Of a stretch of 64,000 bases of DNA, positions 55,446-64,000 are shown in pieces. Origin of the DNA: Armigeres subalbatus (taxonomy: Eukaryota > Arthropoda > Insecta > Diptera > Culicidae); the NCBI RefSeq assembly GCF_024139115.2, contig NC_085140.1:235602371-235666370 (forward strand), read 5' to 3'. Made by a program: the position numbers and the translations under genes. The first letter of the stretch is position 1. Each line of letters begins with the position of its first letter. The notes below the pieces were generated by a model. The model had not been told where the DNA came from. It did no database searches and saw nothing but the letters and a program-made list of their open reading frames with translations.

Positions 55446-57037
55446 CGGTGGGCTACTTGAGTCAAATTTTGGAATTAGTCTTAACTTAACATAACTTGTA
55501 TAACAGTTGCACATAACAAGCATCGTCATTTGAAAAATCGGGGTTAGACATTTTGAAACAAGAATTACAACGTTTATTTTTATCAAATTACCATTATCAT
55601 CATTCGAATGTCTTGTTGATAGTTGGATGGCAAGTTTCTGTTTCAAATTTGGTATTTTCTCTTACATTTTTTTTCGAGAGTATCACCGAGTATTTACCGA
55701 GCACTAATTTTGACATATTATTAGAGAGGAGTTCAACGCAAGTTCTCTTAAAAGTTGGAGTCCTGGAGTTTATAGAGACCATGCGCTAATTACGTAAGGG
55801 TTTGTCATTTTCTTACACTTCATACTTAAGAAGTAGAGCGCGGAAGAGGATGAAAAAAATCGAAAACTTCTCTACGTAACTAGTGTACTGCACAATAAAT
55901 GCCCGGGGTAAAAGTTCTATGATTGTGACCCATTTATATCCAAAAGAAGCCATGATCTAACGTTTTTCGTCTTTTAAATTACCATGTGAAATTATTCTTT
56001 CATAGCTTCAGTATCAGACTTCTGCTACATCGGTTTGTGAATGAACAATCGAAATACCTACATACTTCACACTTACCTCATTTCACCGTATTCGGTAAAT
56101 TTTAAATAAATAAAAATAGCTCGTGTGGTTTTATTGAAGCTTGGATTTCAATATTTTCAACAGTATTTGGTTCCTCATGAAACAAGGAATCTGTACAAAC
56201 GTTTACATGTTGAAAAGGACCGTTATCACGACCGTACGAGGCATTTTTGTGCCTGTGTAACTGTCGCTTATCTAGGGGATGTTCTGCATTAGGTCCGTTT
56301 TGTGTGAAGCAAAGACATCTCTGTGTTATTGATTTTAAGCGTGTAAATTATTTACCGAACAGTTCTGCTGTTGAGATTTCGGTAAAATTTACCGAATACG
56401 GTGAAATGAGGTAAGTGTGAAGTATGTAGGTATTTCGATTGTTCATTCACAAACCGATGTAGCAGAAATCTGATACTGAAGCTATGAAAGAATAGTTTCA
56501 CATGGTAATTTAAGAGACGAAAAACGTTAGATCATGGCTTCTTTTGGATATAAATGGGTCACAATCATAGAACTTTTACCCCGGGCATTTATTGTGCAGT
56601 ACACTAGTTACGTAGAGAAGCTGATTTTTTCATCCTCTTCCGCGCTCTACTTCTTAAGTATGAAGTGTAAGAAAATGACAAACCCTTACGTAATTAGCGC
56701 ATGGTCTCTATAAACTCCAGGACTCCAACTTTTAAGAGAACTTGCGTTGAACTCCTCTCTAATAATATGTCAAAATTAGTGCTCGGTAAATACTCGGTGA
56801 TACTCTCGAAAAAAAATGTAAGAGAAAATACCAAATTTGAAACAGAAACTTGCCATCCAACTATCAACAAGACATTCGAATGATGATAATGGTAATTTGA
56901 TAAAAATAAATGTTGTAATTCTTGTTTCAAAATGTCTAACCCCGATTTTTCAAATGACGATGCTTGTTATGTGCAACTGTTATACAAGTTATGTTAAGTT
57001 AAGACTAATTCCAAAACTTGACTCAAGTAGCTCACCG
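55446..57037. mobile_element. 1.6-kb palindromic (foldback-like) element
   Basis: Two arms of about 655 bases (55446-56103 and 56384-57037) are inverse copies of each other with only scattered mismatches. A 60-codon frame is identical in both arms (55600-55782 on the minus strand and 56701-56883 on the plus strand). The spacer of about 280 bases is unique. The ends read CGGTGGGCTACTTGAG and its near inverse, and CATG lies on both sides (55442-55445, 57038-57041); since CATG is itself a palindrome, it may be target duplication or part of the arm. No transposase was recognised in arms or spacer. Confidence 0.85.
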
Positions 57038-57042
57038 CATGG

Positions 57043-58143
57043 CGTTGGATGCGGAATTCACTCCAACAACATAAACACATCCATATGTCTACCCTCACAC
57101 CTATCAATTTTCAGCGCGGAAGCATTTGCCATTATAACAGCTTTAGATTACTGCAATATAGGACTGAACGTCATATTCAGCGATTCAAGAAGTGTTATAG
57201 AGGCCGTAGCAAATAAGAACACGCATCATCCATGGATAGCTAAAATCACAAATATGTTACAAGAGAAGCATGGAAGCACAACGCTATGCTGGGTACCAGC
57301 TCATGTAAATATAACTGGAAATGAGAAAGCGGATCTGCTAGCCAAACAAGGAGCATCTCGAAATACTCCCATCGATATAAAAACCCCACTCGAAGATTTC
57401 AAACGACTAACAAGTGCACGCATAACAACTGCATGGTGCAATACATGGCACAACAACACCAGTAAACTAAGGCAGATCAAAAACATACCTTTTGAATGGC
57501 CTTCTTCCTACAATAGCGACAGATTCATCGGTAGAGTAATCACAAGGCTAAGAATTGGGCACACTTAACTCACGCACGGTCACTTAGCAAAGAAAGAAGA
57601 TCCACCCATGTGTGCTTCTTGCGGCACCAGGATCACAGTTGAACACATTCTGATAGATTGCCGACTCTACGAACAAGAAAGACAAAAACACCAACTTGGA
57701 TCCTCACTCCACGTTTTACTAGGAGACGACGCCAGAACGTTAGAAAAAACCATCAACTTCTTAAAAGATGCAAAATTGTTGAAATTGCTCTAAGCAAACC
57801 TGCCACACCAGCTTTATAGAGAACTCTATACTAACCGCTGTATCCACATCAACGAACCAAAATAAACAACCGTGAATGAAGACCAGATTATCACCATTAC
57901 CCAAACGCTAGAAGTTTACACCAGCATACCAACGGACCACACTCATTATCATTATAGTTAGGACGCAATTCTGGACCACCATGACGAAGCCAATCGAGAA
58001 ACAGCCAATGCAGCAAGAAAGCAGTGACAATGATAAAATGAATTATTAACTCTGTATTCCTCCTTTCTTTTTTAACGGACCCGAATAATCAATACGGTTA
58101 AAAGGTCTATAATAAAGAACCAAACCAAACCAAACCAAATAAA
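57043..58143 (+). pseudogene. Non-LTR retrotransposon 3' end: RNase H and zinc-finger tail
   Basis: From 57043 the frame reads GVGCGIHSN, then LSIFSAEAFAI (catalytic Glu), VIFSDSRSVIEAV (catalytic Asp), WVPAHVNITGNEKADLLAKQ (PAHxxxxGNExAD with the last Asp), as in RNase H of I/Loner/Outcast-type LINEs. The expected first aspartate upstream is missing because the palindrome begins there. After RLRIGHT a stop (57566-57568) breaks the frame. The rest (57569-57793) reads LTHGHLAKKEDPPMCASCGT and VEHILIDC, a CX2CX7HX4C finger, and ends LLKLL. A 3' UTR follows with AATAAAG and an (ACCAA)n tail at 58118-58140. It is a 5'-truncated copy. Confidence 0.88.
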
Positions 58144-58246
58144 ACTAGTAAAAAAGTGCCTCAAAGTTGAATTGAAGTGGAAAAGGGCCCTATTACGACC
58201 CAAATAATGGTTCATTGACATGTTCAAATAAAGCATAAGACTACTA

Positions 58247-58444
58247 GGGGAACTTTACCAGTTTTGGCCATGTTGCTAATTTGGCCAGCTTCTCACGTAA
58301 CTCCAATAATAAATAAATTTACGGAATTTATAGAAATTTATAACAGAAGATGTATCAACAGATCGATTTTTTTGTTGGAAAATATCCATTTTTTTGGGTT
58401 GGCCAATGTAGGCACTAAGATGGTCAAAACCGGAACACTTACCC
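58247..58444. mobile_element. 198-bp MITE, TA target, GGGGAACTTTACCAG ends
   Basis: GGGGAACTTTACCAGTTTTG plus GCCAT matches the inverse of the right end, GGGTAAGTGTTCCGGTTTTG plus ACCAT, with several mismatches. TA lies at 58245-58246 and 58445-58446. Confidence 0.72.
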
Positions 58445-58679
58445 TAGTTTGTAATTACCTGACAGTTGATGAATAAAGGCATCTTTACATCGTTAAAAGT
58501 GATCTAATGCAATTAGCATTTAGTATGCTGATTTGTGATTGATTGTTAGAGGAAATTTGCGTGTTTCAAGCAAAAGAACTTAATGAATCGATCGAGTCCG
58601 CAGCTCCCAGGCAGATTTTGTTTTATTTGAGCTTGATTGACTGCTCGTAGTTGCTACTCCATTATGACCAGATCAGCTG

Positions 58680-59305
58680 TTCTTGCACAGGGAACCAACA
58701 GATGTTTGCTTGGGACTAGCTCACAACTTCAATGTACAAGTACTGATGATCTCATTTGTTAGGTCAGGCCATACTGGCGCCTGCCACGTCAGAATGCAAG
58801 TCAATGTAGGGAAGGGGGAGGAGGAAATGATGATGCAATCACTCGCCCACTGCAAGCCGAATATACCTCTGCACTTGCCACGAGTTCATGCGGAACTTGT
58901 TGGAATTTTTGGGCTAGGTTCGAGAGGCAGAGGTCCGTCTTGGTTAACGAGCTGCCAATGTGATAGATAGGAGAAAGCAACTGATGGAATTTCTAATTGG
59001 ATGTTTGGAAACGCGCTTTATAGTTCATTTCCAATTCTAGCAGATTACTGTTAGAATATTCAAGTTGAAGGTATTTTTTTATGTCTTTATTAGGGAGACC
59101 TTTTAGCCCGAGGCTGGCTCGTCTCCAAGTTGAAGGTATAGGAATTGAGATGGAAACGGCATGGAAGTCCATTTCCATTTCTAGCGATTGCTAGAACATG
59201 AGAAATATAGCGAAAGATACAAAGTAGGAGAATGGAACGGACCTGGGATTGAACCTCCTTCGTATGAGGCAGAAGCAGTAGCCATATGACTACCAAGCCC
59301 GCTAT
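58680..59305 (-). mobile_element. tRNA-derived SINE, interrupted
   Basis: The head is on the minus strand from about 59305: an A box in CTTGGTAGTCATATGGCTAC and a B box, GGTTCAATCCC (59248-59258). The following CATTCTCCTACTTTGTATC resembles the SINE at 2525. The body continues to an uncertain end (about 58680). A 52-bp SINE fragment is inserted at 59075-59126. Confidence 0.65.
59075..59126 (-). mobile_element. 5'-truncated SINE 3' end inserted in a SINE, 13-bp TSD
   Basis: On the minus strand it reads GGAGACGAGCCAGCCTCGGG, then CTAATAAAGACATAAAAAA, the look of a Feilai-type SINE 3' end. AAGTTGAAGGTAT occurs exactly on both sides (59062-59074 and 59127-59139). Confidence 0.85.
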
Positions 59306-59373
59306 GTCTACTAGTACTAGTACTGAATAATAGGGTCATCATGTACCATTGTCATTTTAATTAAATTGAATAA

Positions 59374-59634
59374 ACTAGTTGTCCCGGCAGACGTTGTCCA
59401 GCATAGTAGACGAAAATGAGCGTTGTGAACTGTCCATGAGAAATTCCCATACAAATCTTTATTTTAGTTTTTCACGATTTATTCAATCTTACCCATGATT
59501 TTCGCATGAGAAAATATATAAACTCGTCAGAAACTATAACGTACGTAACTGCTGAAGGAATGCATCCATCCATCCAGCCGTTTTCGAGTTATGCGGATAC
59601 GAACACAGACCATTTCATTTTTATTATATAGATA
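59374..59634 (+). repeat. CCCGGCAGACGTTGTCC interspersed repeat, short copy
   Basis: It begins CTAGTTGTCCCGGCAGACGT and ends CGTTTTCGAGTTATGCGGAT, then TTTTTATTATATAGA. It shows the uninterrupted structure of the copy at 30350-31454. Confidence 0.78.
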
Positions 59635-59639
59635 CAGAT

Positions 59640-60048
59640 TTGGTAGAAGTAGGCGCGAGATGATTTTGAAAAAGACTTCAGAATTATTTTCAAAATTTTA
59701 TTTTATATCCTCTGAAGTGCCTTCTTTCTGGTATTGCAGCAACTAGTCCATATTGGCACAGCATACAACATGGCTGGTCTAAAAATTTGTTTGGAAATCA
59801 AAAATTTGTTCTTAAGACAAAGTTTTGATTTTCTGTTTAAGACACTTAATATATTTGTTACATTTGGCTTGAATGTCTTCAATGTGATTTTTCAAAGTTA
59901 ATTTTTGATCTAGCAGAAGTCCTAAATATTTAGCTTCGCTAGACCAATTAATTGGAACCCCATCCATAGCGACAATATCAGGGTGTCTAATCGAAATCCG
60001 GGAAAAAATTCCCTGAGTTTTCCAGGTTTTTCCAAGTTCTAAAATCAT
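59640..60048 (-). pseudogene. Jockey-clade non-LTR reverse transcriptase, C-terminal relic
   Basis: Reading leftward from 60048 the frame has GVPINWSSEAKYLGLLLDQK, then LTLKNHIEDIQAKCNKYIKC, the standard thumb region of Jockey-type RTs. After a break it continues at about 59780-59650 with RPAMLYAVPIWTSCCNTRKK and ALQRI-stop-NKILK. The order is correct, with one stop and at least one frameshift. Upstream polymerase and the 3' tail are absent. Confidence 0.87.
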
Positions 60049-60522
60049 ATGTAAAAATCGGTCTCGGCAAGTTAGAATTTGGAAATATATGCATCTTACT
60101 TTCTTCTTTATAATGTTTGTTTGAAGAATTGGAGAATTCTAATTGTTTTCGAATCTAACTCGAAGGAATTTGCTCGATGCACTTAACATCTGAACACAAA
60201 ATATCAGCTTTATCTCTGGATTGCGCTATTGAAAGAAAACAGTTGAGCAGGCAAAATTGCAGGATTTTTGTTACTCTTTTAGGAGTAAATGTTTAACAAG
60301 AATATAGATTCGGGAGGATATACTCCATGATAAATTACTTTTCGAACAGCTCCATTGCGGGGGCACTGGTGCTGATGATGCATTTTGACTTGTTTTACAC
60401 AGGCTTTCTTTGTCTTCAACAAATGAGCAAAATATGAGCTTGGCTATGTGGGCTGCTTCTCCGATTCTGTTTTCATCGCACTTGTATCATGTCGTGATGA
60501 GCTTGTTTTCGTGGCTTGTAAC
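60049..60522. other. No recognised element
   Basis: Nothing bounded was recognised here. Confidence 0.35.
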
Positions 60523-60658
60523 CAGGACCGGATTTAGCCGGAAGGGGGCCCCGGGGCCGACGGTATGTGGGGGCCCCAAAATGTACAAAAAAGGTTGGTT
60601 TTGGTACATAAGATTTGTGGGGGCCCGGGGCCACGGCCCCCCCATAAATCCGGCCCTG
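60523..60658. mobile_element. 136-bp hAT MITE with perfect 8-bp TSD
   Basis: CAGGACCGGATTTAGCCGG and the inverse of the right end, CAGGGCCGGATTTATGGGGG, are the termini. CTTGTAAC is duplicated exactly (60515-60522 and 60659-60666). The body is GC-rich (GGGGGCCCCGGGGCC). A fragment of the same family lies at 32244-32283. Confidence 0.95.
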
Positions 60659-60666
60659 CTTGTAAC

Positions 60667-60993
60667 GATTGTAAGAGACTTATGCCTCTCTTTATCGTCT
60701 ATAATTTTCAATTGTAATTAAAACTGATTCTTCAAACTATATTCGTTTATTTCTTTGATTTGATGAGATAATGAGCTTTTCTTGCAAAGTTTCAAATTAC
60801 CTTGTTTATCAATTTGAGCGACCATTTCATTCCACCCTCTCTTGACCTCTGCAGCACCCGAGTCACTTTTCAAGACTTTCTTAGCTTTTGATTAAAATTG
60901 GCCAAAATGTCTCGATAAGAGGAATATGAAGACAATCTCTAATTTTTGATCAAATTTATTTATTACAAGAAAGTTAATACAAGATCATCTACA
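60667..60993. other. No recognised element
   Basis: AT-rich; nothing recognised. Confidence 0.35.
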
Positions 60994-61183
60994 TTACTGC
61001 ATAGTAGGCGAGAAACCACGTTGCCCATGCAAAAATTCCCATTCAGAATCAAGTTTTCGTTTTTCAAAATTCCCGTCGGAGATTATAATCAACAGGTTTG
61101 TTGAAGGAATGAAAAAAATCCATCCAACCGTTTTCTAGTTCAAGCGAATACGAACACAGACCAACTAATTTTTATTATATAGA
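60994..61183 (+). repeat. CATAGTAGGCGARAA interspersed repeat, short copy
   Basis: TGCATAGTAGGCGAGAAACC, then CCATCCAACCGTTTTCTAGT, GCGAATACGAACACAGACCA and TTTTTATTATATAGA. It is related to 30350-31454 and 59374-59634, with the 5' start missing. Confidence 0.7.
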
Positions 61184-61250
61184 GAAGATATAGAATGACA
61201 ATTATTCTTCTTACAAAGGCATAATATCTGCATTAAAATGTATACGATGC

Positions 61251-61405
61251 TCGCTTAACTTTTCAAAAGGTCCTAAGTAACATTTTTTTTATGAATTAAT
61301 TTGAATAGCGCAATCGACAGAACAACATGAAAGCTTTTGATTGCGCTACTCAAATTAATTCATGAAAAAAATGTTACTTAGGACCTTTTAAAAAGTTAAG
61401 CGAGA
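61251..61405 (+). mobile_element. 155-bp palindromic MITE, copy 3 (TSD ATGC)
   Basis: TCGCTTAACTTTTCAAAAGG and its near inverse form the arms, with the same loop orientation as copy 1. ATGC flanks at 61247-61250 and 61406-61409. Confidence 0.92.
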
Positions 61406-61409
61406 ATGC

Positions 61410-62449
61410 TTAAAACGGGCCTAACCAATCTTACCCCGTGACCCATCTTGCCCCACCTGTAGTCCAGTTCGCCCAGTTAGCGAACTATTTCCATATCTTA
61501 TCTTAGCTTCTTTTATTAAGCACTCTGTAAAATACAAAAGAACCGTCACGGTGAGGCAGATGAAATTATTTTTCTTTTGAATCAAGTAAATGTTAGATAC
61601 AAAACATGTATTATGAAACTTCTAACTTACCGTTTCGTGTGTCGTTTTATGTAATCCTCCCATCTTTGCTGGGTTTCCTATTCATATGGGACAAATATGC
61701 GATTCACGGCAGTCTAGGGGATGTCTCTGCTTCTACCACGTTGACAGATTTTTGTTTGTTTTAGATATCCCCTTCCCCCAGCGGAGCATTCGCTAAATTT
61801 TACACGTAATATACGGATTACATACAAACCTGAATCACAATAATTTACAAATGATTCAATCAGTAGAAACCACATTTTTTTTCGTGCTGGCATTTCGTAG
61901 CTTCTACTCCATGAACATTCAGAATCAGCCACAAATTATGTACGTAAAGTAATTCTCAGTGGGATGAGAGGATCTGGCATTTAACTATAGGTAGGGGGTT
62001 TAAAAAAATTCGAAGATCCATTCCGTAACTTGTGCCTTACCCTCTACGAATGATTAATTGAAGACGACTTATAATAACAGCAGACGATGATACGATGATT
62101 GTAGACATAAAATCAAAATTCAGGATATTTCTTTCTGATAATAACAAAATACATAGAATGATTCAAGTTTTCGCGTTTTTTTTTATTTCATTCTGTACTG
62201 AAAGGACATTCATGAAGGATAGTTCTCAATGGATAGTCATAAATTAACGAAATAGGGTGTTTGTGTTTTTGGAAGAAATGATTGAAAACTTTTAAAGAGA
62301 CCATTGCAAGTTTGCTTTTTGATCATACAATAAGAATAAATTATTCTAATCACAAGAATTCTATGATAATTTATAAAAAATAAAGAGAGATAAAAACTCT
62401 TCAATTTTTCACATGCTTTTACTTATTTGTAAATTAGTAGTAAATCACA
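61410..62449. other. Unassigned intergenic sequence
   Basis: No supportable gene. AT-rich, with short incidental frames. Confidence 0.35.
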
Positions 62450-63696
62450 CACATTTTTGTCCATTATTTTCGCTGTTATTCTTTCTTGCTGTTTGTTTTA
62501 TTATCATTGCATTATCCTTATCATATTGATTCGCTTGTTTGTTTATCTCATAGTTATGCTTGTATTTATGCTGTCCGACACAAAGAAAAATGGTTCTCGC
62601 GCATTTTTGCAAATTATGGACCGAAATCTGTTCTCATACCTCAGCTCTATTTCACATCTCGGAATAATTAATACAGTTACGGATGATAATAATAGTAGAG
62701 TAGCTTATGCGTTTCATTTCTTTTTCTTTTCTACCATCAAAAATGGTCTTTCACATTTTGCTTTTAGTTTTACATGTGTTTGTTTTATTCGTCCTCTTCT
62801 TGACTTCAACATTACAACCCATGCTCATGCTCGTATCCTATATGACTGTAATTCATCTCATGTGCCTTCGAAGAATGCGAAAGATTTTCAATTTGTCCTC
62901 ATCGTTATGTGCAAATTTTTACTTCACTTCATCTTTGTCACTTTGCTATAATCTCCGCGCTTGCTTTCGCAAGCCTTTTTTCATTAGTTCTTCGATTCGA
63001 CCAATTCAGAGAGATGCCTAATGATTTTAAGAGCTAATACAAATTACAATTTCTTATCATACTGAACTGATTTTACACAAATACAAGAGAAATACGCTCA
63101 CACTGCCGCCGTTGGCTGTAAATAAAAGAGAAAGAGAGAAGAAAAACAAAATAGAAAATCAAACCGTGACGACAATTTTGAGCTTTAATCATGTGTTCTT
63201 TTTGAATTCAACACGCGAAACAACAACACTCAGAGAACAGCAAATAAATGTCTGACTTAACAAAAAAAAAGAAATACCGCGAAAATAAAAATCCGAACAC
63301 AAACAACCACTACTCGGAAGGAAGGAGAGAAAACAAAATGACGAAACGCTATCAATCAGGTGAAATAAGAAAGAAGGTAGCAATAAATGTCCTTTCTCTC
63401 AATCTCAATCTTCCTCAATCTTACGGAAAACAAAAGAAAAACAAAAACTAGCAAGGAAACTTATAAATATTGACTTTGCAAAAGAAGAAAACCTTAATCT
63501 CCTCTTTTTTACTCGTTCTCATTCTCACAATTTGCATTTTTTGCAACCGTTTTTATCTTCTTCGTTTATATCATTCCTAATAGCAGTAGTAAGCTTACAC
63601 TGTATTGTTTTTCAGTTTTTTTCATTTTTTTTTATTTTTATTCAAGTGTGTTTCTAATGTTTAAATTATAAAAAGCAGTATGAAAGTTTACCTCTT
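62450..63696 (-). other. Probable 3' UTR of the - strand gene
   Basis: Sequence downstream of the stop codon at 63697 is unique-looking and, on the minus strand, A-rich with scattered AATAAA-type signals (for example TTTATT on the + strand at about 63634). The 164-codon hydrophobic + strand frame at 62457-62951 has no splice or start support and is read as chance. Confidence 0.4.
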
Positions 63697-63794
63697 CTAA
63701 TAACCACAGGTAATTAGATAATCTCCGAGCTTTTCGACTATAGACGCTGCTTGCTGAGGCTGCACTGGCTCTTCGTAAATTGATACTATAACAG
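63697..63794 (-). CDS. Terminal coding exon, possible MYCBP-like protein
   Basis: On the minus strand a long pyrimidine tract (TTTTTTTTCTTTTCCGTTTG) and TTCTTTTCATCCACAG lead into an exon at 63794. Two bases complete a codon from an upstream exon beyond the window. Thirty-one codons follow: [20 protein letters not shown], then [11 protein letters not shown], and stop TAG at 63697-63699. The V-x-x-x-Y-EEP-x-x-P pattern resembles the VALYEEPEKP segment of c-Myc-binding protein (AMY-1/MYCBP), whose helical region sits at the same kind of position, but the similarity is short. A second open frame exists but is Arg/Ser-rich and unnatural. The exon is convincing; the family name is tentative. Confidence 0.6.
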
Positions 63795-64000
63795 CTGTGG
63801 ATGAAAAGAACAAACGGAAAAGAAAAAAAAGAAATGTAATCAGTGCATTCAATGCATTAGTAGGCTAAAGGATAATCTATGAAATGGTAAGAGTTGTTCC
63901 AAATGACCAGCATCGAATTAATAGTCGCATTTTAAACCAAGTAAATTCCAAGTAAAATTGAACCAAGTAAATTTCAAAACCTTGAAAAAACGACTTCATC
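63795..64000 (-). other. Intron of the - strand gene
   Basis: Sequence upstream of the acceptor on the minus strand. No further exon is visible before the window ends. Confidence 0.45.

Noticed and set aside
55553..55789. 78-codon frame, repeated at 56694-56930
   Set aside because: It appears twice only because it lies in both arms of the palindrome; there is no recognisable domain.
62457..62951. 164-codon hydrophobic frame, plus strand
   Set aside because: The sequence is AT-rich with no splice or start support, on the opposite strand of a probable 3' UTR; the apparent membrane character comes from T-rich codons.
1..64000. CRISPR array, bacterial operon or phage system
   Set aside because: No regularly spaced identical repeats with unique spacers and no prokaryotic gene structure are present; all signs are of an insect nuclear genome.

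Overview
The window looks like nuclear DNA of a culicine mosquito, most probably Aedes. It is AT-rich and gene-poor, and most of it is made of short nonautonomous DNA transposons (MITEs), tRNA-derived SINEs, broken retrotransposons of the kinds common in mosquitoes (BEL/Pao, Jockey-like and RNase H-bearing non-LTR elements), mariner relics including one close to the mosquito ITmD37E group, and degenerate tandem repeats. I see no bacterial operons, CRISPR arrays, rRNA genes or intact tRNA genes. The species call is an inference from repeat content.

Host coding sequence is sparse. On the + strand, an internal exon (280-387) with consensus splice sites ends in a phase that fits exactly to a terminal exon at 38751-38938, which encodes a polyglutamine run and a basic C-terminal tail. 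If they are neighbours in one transcript, the intron between them is 38.4 kb and holds nearly everything in the first 60 percent of the window. On the - strand, a terminal exon at 63697-63794 ends a different gene that enters from beyond the right edge. The two genes would therefore converge tail to tail, with about 25 kb of repeats between them. A 93-codon open frame at 47078-47359 (-) reads like protein but I do not recognise it.

Layout: 0.8-2.2 kb, TIR elements; 2.5 kb, a SINE; 3.5-4.8 kb, a degenerate GAATTCC-type array; 5.0-8.2 kb, a 1-kb TIR element abutting a BEL/Pao relic; 12-14.8 kb, MITEs and a mariner relic; 16 kb, a GC-rich island; 16.7-21.7 kb, low-complexity and degenerate tandem repeats; 21.7-26 kb, mostly unrecognised sequence; 26-34.9 kb, dense nested TIR elements; 35.2-36.6 kb, a minisatellite split by a mariner; 39.7-42.5 kb, LINE relics and MITEs; 43.1-44.9 kb, two opposed arrays of a 132-bp satellite, one of them carrying a Tc1-type MITE; 48.0-49.1 kb, a nested cluster with a solo LTR; 50-54.9 kb, more palindromic MITEs and a SINE; 55.4-58.1 kb, a 1.6-kb near-perfect palindrome joined to a LINE RNase H domain; 58-61.4 kb, SINEs, a LINE relic and small hAT MITEs; 62.4-64 kb, the probable 3' UTR and last exon of the - strand gene.

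The most informative material is structural. Several insertions can be read exactly because target-site duplications are intact, or because an empty paralogous copy lies in the same window. I found no convincing new multi-gene system. The best candidates for something undescribed are the 1.6-kb palindrome, the 4-bp-TSD palindromic MITE group, the opposed 132-bp satellite arrays and the unknown 93-residue frame.
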